Shown in pieces: positions 50,727 through 59,018 of a stretch of DNA of 64,000 bases (positions are counted from its first letter, which is position 1; each line of letters begins with the position of its first letter). The DNA is taken from contig NZ_JAOQJS010000004.1 of the NCBI RefSeq assembly GCF_025567345.1, forward strand, positions 248,001 to 312,000. Reading direction: 5' to 3'. The notes under the pieces are model-generated. The model saw only the letters and a list, made by a program, of their open reading frames with translations, was not told the origin of the DNA and did not search any database. The position numbers were made by a program, and so were the translations under genes. The DNA comes from Coprococcus ammoniilyticus (GTDB lineage: Bacteria; Bacillota; Clostridia; Lachnospirales; Lachnospiraceae).

Positions 50727-52808
50727 ATGGCTAAATATCTTGTTATTGTAGAGTCTCCGGCGAAAGCCAAGACGATTAAAAAGTTTTTAGGCAGTAATTA
50801 TGAAGTGATTGCGTCGAATGGTCATGTGCGTGATCTGCCTAAAAGCCAGATGGGCATTGATGTTGATAATGATTTTGAACCGAAATATATAACGATCAGA
50901 GGAAAAGGAGATATACTCGCACAGCTTCGAAAAGAAGTAAAGAAAGCTGACAAAGTGTATCTTGCAACTGACCCCGACCGTGAGGGTGAAGCGATCTCCT
51001 ATCATTTATCAAAAGCACTGAAACTGGATGATAAGAAGTACAAGCGAATTACCTTCAATGAAATTACGAAAAATGCGGTAAAGAATTCAATTAAGCAGGC
51101 ACGCGATATCGATATGGCACTTGTGGATGCACAGCAGGCGAGACGTGTATTGGACAGACTGGTTGGTTATAAGATCAGTCCGCTTCTCTGGGCAAAGATC
51201 AAGAGAGGTTTAAGTGCCGGACGTGTACAGTCAGTGGCATTGAAGCTGATCTGTGACAGAGAAAAAGAGATTAACGAATTTATTCCAAAGGAATACTGGA
51301 CACTTTCTGCTATGCTGGCACCGGAAAAGGCAAAGAAAAGCATTGAATTCAAATACATGGGAAATGGAAGTGATAAGGAGGAAATATCTTCCAGAGCAGA
51401 ACTGGATCATATCATAGAAACGATCGGAAAGCAGTCCTTTCAGATCGCATCGATCAAGGACAGTGAGCGTCATAAGAAAGCACCACTTCCATTTACAACC
51501 AGTACGTTGCAGCAGGAAGCTTCCTCCAAGCTGAACTTTGCGACATCCAAAACGATGCGTATCGCACAACAGTTATATGAGGGTGTGGAGATCAAGGGCA
51601 GAGGTTCCATCGGTCTGATCTCTTATCTGAGAACGGATTCTACCAGAATATCGGATGAAGCGGCAGCAGCAGCCAAGGATTATATCATAAAGAATTTTGG
51701 AGAAGATTATACAGCGGGAATACCTCGGGCAGACAAACCGGGTAAGAAGATCCAGGACGCGCATGAAGCAATCCGTCCGACGGATATCACACTGTCACCG
51801 GCAGCTATCAAGGATCAGTTAAGCAGAGAACAGTTCCGTCTGTATCAGCTGATCTATAACCGCTTCCTTGCAAGCCAGATGGCAGAGGCAGTATACAGCA
51901 TTAAGACCGTAAAGGCAGAAGTAGCAGGCTATCGGTTCCAGACCTCAGTATCAAAGATTGCATTTGCAGGATTTACAACGGTTTATAATGTGGACAATGA
52001 GAAGAGTGAGCATATTGCCGGCATTAAGGATCTGAATGAAGGCGATCTGTTAAAATTAGAAGATTTTGACGAGAAGCAGCATTTTACACAGCCGCCGGCA
52101 AGATATACAGAAGCACTTCTGGTAAGAACCTTAGAGGAGCTTGGCATTGGAAGACCAAGTACTTATGCACCGACGATCTCAACAATATTGAATCGTCGTT
52201 ATATCACAAAAGAGAATAAGAAATTATACGTAACAGAACTGGGAGAAGCCGTTAATCAGATTATGGAACAGGCATTTCCGGTTATTATCGACGTGAATTT
52301 TACAGCGAATTTGGAGTCCCTTCTCGATAAGATCGGTGAGGGTGCTATCGAATGGAAAGTTGTAGTAAGAAACTTCTATCCGGATCTCGATGCGGCGGTT
52401 AAGAAAGCAGAGAGTGAGTTGCAGTCCATTAAGATTGAGGATGAGGTAACGGATGAGGTGTGTGACGAGTGCGGGCGCAATATGGTCGTAAAGTATGGTC
52501 CACACGGCAAATTCCTTGCATGCCCAGGATTTCCGGAATGTAAGTTTACCAAGCCGTTCTTTGAGAAAACTGGAGTTCCTTGCCCAAAGTGTGGCGGTGA
52601 CATTGTAATAAAGAAGACCAGAAAGGGCAGAAGATACTATGGATGTATCAATGCTCCTGAGTGTGATTTTATGTCATGGGCAAAACCATCAAAGGAAAAA
52701 TGTCCGGTATGTGGCAGTTATATGGTTGAAAAGGGTAATAAGTTACTTTGTTCAGCAGAAAACTGTGGATATTCCAGAGATAATACCGAAAAGGAAAAAC
52801 AGGCATAA
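50727..52808 (+). CDS. topA: DNA topoisomerase I
   Basis: 693-residue type IA topoisomerase that relaxes negative supercoils. TOPRIM domain (YLVIVESPAKAKTIKKFL; ATDPDREGEAISYHL), active-site Tyr in SYLRTDSTRI, and three C-terminal zinc ribbons (CDECGRNM..CPGFPEC; CPKCGGDI..CINAPEC; CPVCGSYM..CSAENC). The upstream in-frame ATG at 50610 overlaps dprA and lacks a ribosome site; AGGAAAG lies about seven bases before 50727. Order dprA-topA-codY is conserved in Firmicutes. Confidence 0.97.
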   Translation: MAKYLVIVESPAKAKTIKKFLGSNYEVIASNGHVRDLPKSQMGIDVDNDFEPKYITIRGKGDILAQLRKEVKKADKVYLATDPDREGEAISYHLSKALKLDDKKYKRITFNEITKNAVKNSIKQARDIDMALVDAQQARRVLDRLVGYKISPLLWAKIKRGLSAGRVQSVALKLICDREKEINEFIPKEYWTLSAMLAPEKAKKSIEFKYMGNGSDKEEISSRAELDHIIETIGKQSFQIASIKDSERHKKAPLPFTTSTLQQEASSKLNFATSKTMRIAQQLYEGVEIKGRGSIGLISYLRTDSTRISDEAAAAAKDYIIKNFGEDYTAGIPRADKPGKKIQDAHEAIRPTDITLSPAAIKDQLSREQFRLYQLIYNRFLASQMAEAVYSIKTVKAEVAGYRFQTSVSKIAFAGFTTVYNVDNEKSEHIAGIKDLNEGDLLKLEDFDEKQHFTQPPARYTEALLVRTLEELGIGRPSTYAPTISTILNRRYITKENKKLYVTELGEAVNQIMEQAFPVIIDVNFTANLESLLDKIGEGAIEWKVVVRNFYPDLDAAVKKAESELQSIKIEDEVTDEVCDECGRNMVVKYGPHGKFLACPGFPECKFTKPFFEKTGVPCPKCGGDIVIKKTRKGRRYYGCINAPECDFMSWAKPSKEKCPVCGSYMVEKGNKLLCSAENCGYSRDNTEKEKQA

Positions 52809-52891
52809 GTGATCGGATGAAGTTGTCCGGCCTGCCATATAAAAAAAAGTTGTTTTTAAATATTAAATCTCTCGTTTGACAGGAAAGGCTA

Positions 52892-52920
52892 TTGTTATCT
52901 CCAGACCATTGTGATAGAAT
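52892..52920 (+). promoter_or_regulatory. codY promoter
   Basis: TTGTTA (52892-52897), 17-bp spacer ending TGA, TAGAAT (52915-52920). A TTGACA at 52876-52881 has no matching -10. Confidence 0.5.
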
Positions 52921-52986
52921 GTCAAATAGTGTAGATTTTTTTATGCAAAAACAACTTTTTTGTATTTTACATACGGAGGAACAGAA

Positions 52987-53751
52987 ATGAGTGTTCAATT
53001 ATTAGATAAAACACGAAAAATCAACAAATTATTGCACAATAACAATTCGCATAAGGTTGTTTTTAATGATATTTGTGATGTTTTGAGTGATATTTTAAAA
53101 TCAAATGTACTGGTTATCAGTAAAAAAGGTAAGGTTCTGGGAATTAAGAACCGTGAAGATATACCTGAGATCCATGAACTGATCGAGGATAAGGTCGGTC
53201 TGCTGATCGACAGTATGCTGAATGAGAGACTTCTCCTTGTATTGTCAACAAAGGAAAATGTAAATCTGACTACGCTCGGATTTGACAGTGATAACATAGA
53301 GAAATATCAGGGACTTCTACTTCCAATTGATATAGCAGGAGAACGGCTTGGAACGTTATTTCTGTATAAGCTGGATGCACAGTATGATATTGATGATATT
53401 ATTCTCGGGGAATACGGAACAACGGTTGTAGGACTTGAGATGATGCGGGCTTTAAATGAAGAAAATGCAGAAGAAGATCGTAAGATCGCAATCGTGCGTT
53501 CGGCGATCAGTACTTTATCATTTTCAGAATTACAGGCGATCAAGCACATTTTTTCGGAACTGGATGGAAATGAGGGAATCCTTGTTGCAAGTAAGGTTGC
53601 AGACCGGGTCGGAATTACCCGTTCCGTAATCGTGAATGCACTTCGAAAGTTTGAGAGTGCGGGTGTTATAGAAGCAAGATCCTCAGGCATGAAGGGAACT
53701 TATATTAAGGTTCTGAATGATGTTGTATTTGACGAATTAAAAGCCGTATAA
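52987..53751 (+). CDS. codY: GTP- and branched-chain-amino-acid-sensing repressor CodY
   Basis: 254 residues: N-terminal GAF domain (LLDKTRKINKLLHNN) that binds Ile/Val/Leu, and C-terminal winged helix with the recognition helix ASKVADRVGITRSVIVNALR and SSGMKGTYIKV. CodY represses amino-acid synthesis genes when GTP and branched-chain amino acids are plentiful, so the leu-ilv run in this window is a natural target. I did not find a good AATTTTCNGAAAATT box before leuC. The start at 52987 follows GGAGG. Confidence 0.96.
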   Translation: MSVQLLDKTRKINKLLHNNNSHKVVFNDICDVLSDILKSNVLVISKKGKVLGIKNREDIPEIHELIEDKVGLLIDSMLNERLLLVLSTKENVNLTTLGFDSDNIEKYQGLLLPIDIAGERLGTLFLYKLDAQYDIDDIILGEYGTTVVGLEMMRALNEENAEEDRKIAIVRSAISTLSFSELQAIKHIFSELDGNEGILVASKVADRVGITRSVIVNALRKFESAGVIEARSSGMKGTYIKVLNDVVFDELKAV

Positions 53752-53775
53752 AATTTTGCAAAGGAGAGTAAAGAA

Positions 53776-54888
53776 ATGATATTACCAATCATAACATTAT
53801 TAGTTGGCGTAGCAGTTGTAGGTGTAAGCTTTTTTATTCTGGATAGTCATAATTTTAAAGAGGAAGATGAGATATATAATGAAAGCTCAGAAGAATTAAA
53901 ACGAAAGATCACGGAATTATGTGATTCTCTTCTTGAGCAGAGCAAGACATCGTTAGATGAATACAGCGAAGATGTCCACAAGAAGACAGAAAAGGAACTG
54001 AAGGAACAGATTGAAAAATGGGCATCCAAGTTGTCTGAAAAGGCAAAGAAGGAGATGATCGATTATATCAATCAGAGCCTTGCAGAAGCCTATGAAGAAT
54101 ATAATCCGGATGCAGAGAAAAAACCGGAAGCGGTTACTTATGAAGAACTTCTTGAAATGGAAGTAAAGGAAACCGAAGAAGAGATCGCAAAAGAAAAAGA
54201 ACAACAGGCTGAAGAAGCTGTTTCGGAAGAGAAGCAGACAGAAGAAGCTCCCAAAGAAAATGAGCAGACAGAAGAAATCGAAGAAGAGCCGGATGAGAAT
54301 TCTCTCGGAGCATTAGAAGCAAGCGAGACGGAGACAGTTATTTCCGGAGATGCGGTTGCAAATGGTGATATAACCGAAACTGTACCGGAACAGGATGTTG
54401 AAGAGAACACGGCAGAAGATGATGCGGAGAAACCAAAGGAAGAAGTAGAGGAAGCTGTTGCAGAAGAAGCTGTTGCTGAGGAAGCCGAGAAAGAAGCGGC
54501 AGAAGAAAAATCCAATGTTGTTGCCTTTAAGAAAGCAGAAGAGCCTGCTGTTGAGTCAGAAGCAACCGAAATTACAGAAGAAACAACAGTCGCAGAAGCA
54601 ACCGGTACTGAGCCTGTACAGAAGACAGAACAGCCGGCGGGAGGCAACCGTTCCAGAAAGAAGAACCGCAAGAAGAACAGAACAAACAGAAATCAGAATC
54701 GTGCACAGGAGGCAAAGAAAGAAGCTCCTGCACCGGAAGAAATCTGGGATGATGAGAAAAATATCGATGAAGAAGTGGCAGAGCTTTACAAGCAGGGATT
54801 TGGAATTATGGAGATCGCGAACCAGCTTGGAATCGGTGTTGGTGAAACCAAGGTGATCATTAAAAATATTGAGAATCAGAAGCAGTAA
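53776..54888 (+). CDS. SwrB-like (DUF6115) membrane protein with long acidic linker
   Basis: 370 residues: one N-terminal membrane helix (about 3-22), a coiled-coil segment rich in Lys/Glu (about 30-110), a very acidic low-complexity linker (about 110-270), a basic patch (RSRKKNRKKNR), and a C-terminal helix-turn-helix-like piece (VAELYKQGFGIMEIANQLGIG). That end matches DUF6115, found in Bacillus SwrB, which helps flagellar assembly. SwrB lies just upstream of rpsB at the end of the fla/che operon in Bacillus, and this gene has the same place although no flagellar gene is here. It follows codY by 24 bp. Confidence 0.75.
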   Translation: MILPIITLLVGVAVVGVSFFILDSHNFKEEDEIYNESSEELKRKITELCDSLLEQSKTSLDEYSEDVHKKTEKELKEQIEKWASKLSEKAKKEMIDYINQSLAEAYEEYNPDAEKKPEAVTYEELLEMEVKETEEEIAKEKEQQAEEAVSEEKQTEEAPKENEQTEEIEEEPDENSLGALEASETETVISGDAVANGDITETVPEQDVEENTAEDDAEKPKEEVEEAVAEEAVAEEAEKEAAEEKSNVVAFKKAEEPAVESEATEITEETTVAEATGTEPVQKTEQPAGGNRSRKKNRKKNRTNRNQNRAQEAKKEAPAPEEIWDDEKNIDEEVAELYKQGFGIMEIANQLGIGVGETKVIIKNIENQKQ

Positions 54889-54924
54889 ATTGAAATTGTT
54901 TTATACGATAGGAGAAACGGCAGT

Positions 54925-55563
54925 ATGAAGAAAAAATATTTTTTCAGAGGATTAGGCTTTGGACTTATCATTGGTGCGCTCGTTATGATGGTTGGAATTA
55001 AGTCCGGAAGCTTTGCAGATACAAAGAAGAATGATCCGTCAAAAGAAGATGCGGTAGAAGTTGTTGCATCAGAAGAAACTACTGAATCAGCGAAAACGAC
55101 AGAGACTGCAACGGAAACGACAAAAGAGGATGCAGCTAAGGCAACGACGGAAGTGACGACAGAAGCTACAACAGAGGCGACAAAGGAAACCACAACGGAA
55201 AATACAACCAAGGCAACCACGGAAGCCACAACCGAAAGTACAACCAAGGCAACCACGGAAGCTACAACAGAAGCAACTACGGAAGCTACGACAGAGACGA
55301 CGACAGAAACAACTACGGAAGCTACGACAGAGACAACTACAGAAGAAAAGAAAAAGGGTGGTTCGATTACGATCAAGCCGGGTATGTATGCAGAGGCAAT
55401 CTCTCAGGCATTATATGATATCGGAATGGTAGACAGTGTACAGGATTTCTATGATTATCTTGTAAGCTCCGGTAATTCCATGAAACTGATGTGTGGAACT
55501 TTCACATTCAAGGGTGATGAAACCTACGATGAGATGATCACCATTATGAGAGATGGACGATAG
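54925..55563 (+). CDS. Thr-rich surface protein with MltG/YceG-like LysM-type domain
   Basis: 212 residues. A basic start and hydrophobic segment (about 8-27) form a membrane anchor or signal. A ~75-residue Thr/Glu/Ala linker follows. The last ~65 residues (SITIKPGMYAEAISQALYDIG ... CGTFTFKGDETYDEMITIM) look like the N-terminal LysM-like domain of endolytic transglycosylase MltG. The MltG catalytic domain is absent, so it cannot cut glycan itself; a peptidoglycan-binding or MltG-modulating role is inferred. AGGAG lies nine bases before the ATG. Confidence 0.75.
   Translation: MKKKYFFRGLGFGLIIGALVMMVGIKSGSFADTKKNDPSKEDAVEVVASEETTESAKTTETATETTKEDAAKATTEVTTEATTEATKETTTENTTKATTEATTESTTKATTEATTEATTEATTETTTETTTEATTETTTEEKKKGGSITIKPGMYAEAISQALYDIGMVDSVQDFYDYLVSSGNSMKLMCGTFTFKGDETYDEMITIMRDGR
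55141..55350 (+). repeat. In-frame Thr/Glu/Ala repeats (ATTEATTE type)
   Basis: Roughly 12-bp periodic units code for ATTE, TTTE or TTKA. They are the second such array in the window after the TEEKT array at 8335-8499; the units differ in length and residues. Confidence 0.75.
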
Positions 55564-55599
55564 TTATAGCATGAATTAAAACAAAATATGAGATAATGA

Positions 55600-55639
55600 G
55601 CATTGCGCTGGAATGTGCTCGCACATACCAGCATAATGC
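55600..55639. repeat. Hairpin downstream of the MltG-like gene
   Basis: GCATTGCGCTGGAATGTGC pairs with GCACATACCAGCATAATGC with three mismatches and almost no loop. No T-run; a terminator lies 38 bp further on. Confidence 0.6.
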
Positions 55640-55676
55640 GAAAAAGACATGGAACTGTTAAGTGACATGAGATTAT

Positions 55677-55708
55677 AAAAAGAAAGTGCTTGCATGCACT
55701 TTCTTTTT
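55677..55708. terminator. Bidirectional intrinsic terminator before rpsB
   Basis: Perfect 13-bp stem AAAAAGAAAGTGC/GCACTTTCTTTTT with a TTGCAT loop; works in either direction. Confidence 0.9.
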
Positions 55709-55770
55709 GTGTTATTATCGATTTTGTGTGTGGGCTTGAATATAGCAGGCTCATAAAAAACAATATACAT

Positions 55771-55830
55771 GCTGATTGATTCCTGAAGTGGTGCCTATAG
55801 CTCGGGTGACTCGGTGAAAGAGAGATCAGC
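55771..55830 (+). promoter_or_regulatory. Candidate rpsB 5' leader structure
   Basis: GCTGAT and ATCAGC close a ~60-base region containing CTCGGGTGACTCGGTGA, 30 bases before rpsB. Ribosomal protein S2 leaders are known to be autoregulatory in other bacteria; I could not match a specific family here. Confidence 0.35.
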
Positions 55831-55859
55831 AGAAGAATATAACCATGGAGGTAGAAAAA

Positions 55860-56597
55860 ATGAGCGTTATTTCAATGAAACAGTTATTAGAAGCAGGTGT
55901 ACATTTCGGACACCAGACAAGAAGATGGAACCCTAAGATGAAGCCATACATCTACACAGAGCGTAATGGTATCTACATCATCGACCTTCAGAAGTCAGTA
56001 GGAATGGTTGACGATGCTTACAATGCAATCGGTGACTGCGTAGCAAATGGTGGAAAGATTCTTTTCGTTGGTACAAAGAAGCAGGCTCAGGACTCAATCA
56101 AGAGTGAAGCAGAGCGTTGCGGTATGTACTATGTAAACGAGAGATGGTTAGGCGGTATGCTTACAAACTTTAGCACAATCCAGACAAGAATCGCTACTCT
56201 TAAGAAGTACGAAGCTATGGAAGCTGACGGAACATTTGATGTTCTTCCTAAGAAGGAAGTTATCCAGATCAAGAAGGAGATGGAGAAGCTTCAGAAGAAC
56301 CTTGGCGGTATCAAGGAAATGAAGGAAATTCCTGACATGATCTTCGTTGTAGATCCTAAGAAGGAAAGAATCTGTATCCAGGAAGCTCATTCACTTGGAA
56401 TCAAGCTTGTAGGTATTGCTGATACGAACTGTGATCCGGAAGAATTAGATTATGTTATTCCTGGTAACGATGATGCTATCAGAGCTGTAAAGCTTATTGT
56501 TTCAAAGATGGCAGATGCAGTTATCGAAGCTCAGCAGGGTGCTGATGCAACAGATGCTGAAGAAGTTGCAGATGAGGATGCAGCAGTAGAAGAGTAA
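55860..56597 (+). CDS. rpsB: 30S ribosomal protein S2
   Basis: 245 residues; MKQLLEAGVHFGHQTRRWNPKM, NERWLGGMLTNFSTIQ and GIADTNCDPEELDYVIPGNDDA identify S2. The end is an acidic tail (DATDAEEVADEDAAVEE). The start at 55860 has GGAGG eight bases upstream; the ATG at 55845 overlaps that site. It is followed by tsf after 41 bp, the universal pairing. Confidence 0.98.
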   Translation: MSVISMKQLLEAGVHFGHQTRRWNPKMKPYIYTERNGIYIIDLQKSVGMVDDAYNAIGDCVANGGKILFVGTKKQAQDSIKSEAERCGMYYVNERWLGGMLTNFSTIQTRIATLKKYEAMEADGTFDVLPKKEVIQIKKEMEKLQKNLGGIKEMKEIPDMIFVVDPKKERICIQEAHSLGIKLVGIADTNCDPEELDYVIPGNDDAIRAVKLIVSKMADAVIEAQQGADATDAEEVADEDAAVEE

Positions 56598-56638
56598 TAT
56601 TTTAGAATATAAATACTAGAATTTTGGAGGTTATTACG

Positions 56639-57709
56639 ATGGCTATTACAGCAAGCATGGTAAAAGAGTTAAGAGAACTCACAGGTGCTGGTATGATGGA
56701 TTGTAAGAAAGCACTTACAGAGACAAACGGCGATATGGATGCCGCTGTGGAAGTACTCAAAAAGAGTGGTGCAGCTAAGGCTGAGAAGAAAGCAGCAAGA
56801 ATTGCAGCAGAAGGTATCGCTAAGGTTGCAATTGATGGTAATACAGCAGTAGTTGTTGAAGTTAACTCAGAGACAGACTTCGTTGCAAAGAATGCAATTT
56901 TCCAGGAATTTGTACAGGCAGTTGCAGATAAGGCACTTACAGTAGATACAGAAAAGGCTGGAGATGGCGAAGACGTTGTTTCAATCCTTGATATGAAGGC
57001 TGATCTTGATGATAAGATTCTCAAGATTGGTGAGAAAATCTCCATCAGAAGATTTGAGAAGGTTACAGCAGATGTTGTTGCTTCTTATATCCATGGTGGC
57101 GGAAGAATCGGTGTTCTTGTAGCCGGTAACGGTGCTTCAGATGATGCAGCTAAGGAAGCACTTACAAACATTGCAATGCAGATCGCAGCTATGAACCCAC
57201 AGTACATCTCAAGAGACGAGATTTCAGCAGATGAGCTTGCTAAGATGAAAGAGATCACAATTGACAGTGCATTAAATGATCCGTTCTCACTTCCAAAGCC
57301 GGTTCTTTCCAAGTTGATCGAGAAGGCTGTAGCCAGTGTATGGAGCGCAGAAGATGTAGCTATCTACGAAGAGAAGAAGTCAAATATGAACTTCTTACCT
57401 AACTTCCTTTCAAAGGAAGCTAAGGCTCAGTTAGCAGAGATCGCTTGTGCTGATAAGGAAGAGATCTCAGGCAACAAGATCTTCTCAGGACTTGTTGAAG
57501 GACGTATCTCCAAGCAGATGAAGGAAATCTGTCTTCTTGATCAGGTATATGTTAAGGCTGAAGATGGCAAGCAGACAGTTGCAGCATACCTGAAGTCTGT
57601 AAATCCTGCTCTTAAGATCGCTAAGTTCGTTCGTTTCGAAGTTGGTGAAGGTATGGAGAAGAAGAATGAAGACTTCGCAGCAGAAGTTGCTAAGCAGATG
57701 AATGTATAA
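56639..57709 (+). CDS. tsf: Translation elongation factor Ts
   Basis: Nucleotide exchange factor for EF-Tu. 356 residues: N-terminal UBA-like domain (LTGAGMMDCKKALTET), the core TDFVAKN motif, and a dimerisation/C-terminal module (CLLDQVYVKAEDGKQTVAAYL). It is about 45 residues longer than usual, through an insertion around residues 220-270 (VWSAEDVAIYEEKK to CADKEEISGNK) before the C-terminal KQMKE segment. GGAGG precedes the start at 56639, and a strong terminator follows. Confidence 0.97.
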   Translation: MAITASMVKELRELTGAGMMDCKKALTETNGDMDAAVEVLKKSGAAKAEKKAARIAAEGIAKVAIDGNTAVVVEVNSETDFVAKNAIFQEFVQAVADKALTVDTEKAGDGEDVVSILDMKADLDDKILKIGEKISIRRFEKVTADVVASYIHGGGRIGVLVAGNGASDDAAKEALTNIAMQIAAMNPQYISRDEISADELAKMKEITIDSALNDPFSLPKPVLSKLIEKAVASVWSAEDVAIYEEKKSNMNFLPNFLSKEAKAQLAEIACADKEEISGNKIFSGLVEGRISKQMKEICLLDQVYVKAEDGKQTVAAYLKSVNPALKIAKFVRFEVGEGMEKKNEDFAAEVAKQMNV

Positions 57710-57741
57710 TTTTATTTGTTGAATGATAATAAAGTATTTCA

Positions 57742-57777
57742 AGCCCTTGAAAACATTATGTTTTCAAGGGCTGTTTT
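57742..57777 (+). terminator. Intrinsic terminator of rpsB-tsf
   Basis: Perfect 14-bp stem AGCCCTTGAAAACA/TGTTTTCAAGGGCT, three-base loop, then GTTTTA. Confidence 0.9.
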
Positions 57778-57814
57778 ACAAATACGCGAAAAAGAAGCGG
57801 AGAAGATAACGATT

Positions 57815-58798
57815 ATGAATGATACAGGGAATAAGCAGAAAATATTAAGATTACTGGAAATAACAGCCGGTGCATTTGGTCTGTTTGTTGCATTTGGTTG
57901 GTCTTTCTTTGATATGCTTGTTCGTTGCAAAGGGAAAAAACGACAGAAAAAAAGGAAATGGTTTCAACTGTCTCATATAAAGAAAAATCATCCAAGAGAC
58001 AAATATGAAAAAGAATATGAAGAAGGAAAACTGTGGTGTGCTGAACAGCAGATGAAGGATTGCTTTATCAGAAGCAGAGATGGACTGTATCTGCATGCTT
58101 ATTATCTTCCGACAAAAGAAGCGAAACGTTTTGTTTTGTTAAGTCATGGATATAAAGGTAGCGGCTTTGGCGATTTTGCATATACAGCACGTTTCCTTCA
58201 TGAGAATGCGTGTAATTTATTGTTTATTGATCAGAGATGCTGCGGTTTGAGCGAGGGTGAATATATTACATTTGGTGCAAAAGAGCAATGGGATGTACAG
58301 CAATGGAGTTATTATATTGCTGCAAGAAACAGAGAGAAGCTCCCGATTTATCTTTATGGAGAATCCATGGGAGCTGCGGCAGTGCTTATGGCTTCCGGAC
58401 ATAAACTGCCGGAAGAAGTGAAAGGCTTGATTGCAGATTGTGGATTTTGCTCGATGAAACGGCAGCTTCAGGATATCGCAGCTAACTGGTTTCATTTGGG
58501 CTGGGTAGAGCTGCTTTTGTTCCGTGTAGATCTGTTTTGCAGGATGTTTGGAAGATTTCGTATGAGTGATGCTGACACGATAGAAGCAATGAAGAAAAAT
58601 AAACGTCCGGTTTTGTTTTTTCATGGGGAAGCAGATACCTATGTAGTTCCGGAGAATTCTGTATATAATTATGCATTATGCAGTGCTCCCAAAGAACTGG
58701 TCATTATACCGGAAGCACGGCATCTATGCGCGCCATATGCAGCTCCAGAGCTTTATCGACAAAAGCTGCTTGATTTTTTTGAAAAATATGATAATTAA
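57815..58798 (+). CDS. Alpha/beta hydrolase, membrane-anchored
   Basis: 327 residues: one N-terminal hydrophobic helix (about 18-36), a basic patch (KGKKRQKKRKW), then an alpha/beta-hydrolase domain. Oxyanion region SHGYKGSG, nucleophile elbow YGESMGAAAVL, an acid near FHGEADTYV and a late His in EARHLC form a complete Ser-Asp-His set. Similar to BEM46/YqkD-type hydrolases; the substrate is unknown. The open frame extends upstream through the tsf terminator, so the start is placed at 57815, although its GGAG is rather far (12 bases). Confidence 0.85.
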   Translation: MNDTGNKQKILRLLEITAGAFGLFVAFGWSFFDMLVRCKGKKRQKKRKWFQLSHIKKNHPRDKYEKEYEEGKLWCAEQQMKDCFIRSRDGLYLHAYYLPTKEAKRFVLLSHGYKGSGFGDFAYTARFLHENACNLLFIDQRCCGLSEGEYITFGAKEQWDVQQWSYYIAARNREKLPIYLYGESMGAAAVLMASGHKLPEEVKGLIADCGFCSMKRQLQDIAANWFHLGWVELLLFRVDLFCRMFGRFRMSDADTIEAMKKNKRPVLFFHGEADTYVVPENSVYNYALCSAPKELVIIPEARHLCAPYAAPELYRQKLLDFFEKYDN

Positions 58799-58822
58799 AA
58801 TAGAATCATCAGAAGTAACAGG

Positions 58823-58875
58823 ATCCCTCTTAAGCAGATAAGGTAAATGCCGAATCTGTTTAAGGGGGATTTTTA
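58823..58875 (+). terminator. Intrinsic terminator after the hydrolase gene
   Basis: ATCCCTCTTAAGCAGAT pairs with ATCTGTTTAAGGGGGAT with G-U pairs, followed by TTTTT. Confidence 0.8.
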
Positions 58876-59018
58876 TATTGTGATAATTCTGATCCATAGA
58901 TTACTTTTAAAGTTTCGGTCAATTTCATGTAAAGTGTTTGTTAAGTTGTACAAGGGGTGGAATTCAAAAATGAAATGTGATAAGTTCACAAAAGAATAAA
59001 GAATACAGGAGGTTATCC

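Noticed and set aside
54876..55376. Minus-strand Val/Ala/Ser-rich frame opposite the Thr-repeat protein
   Set aside because: Antisense of repeats; no domain and it spans two real genes' ends.
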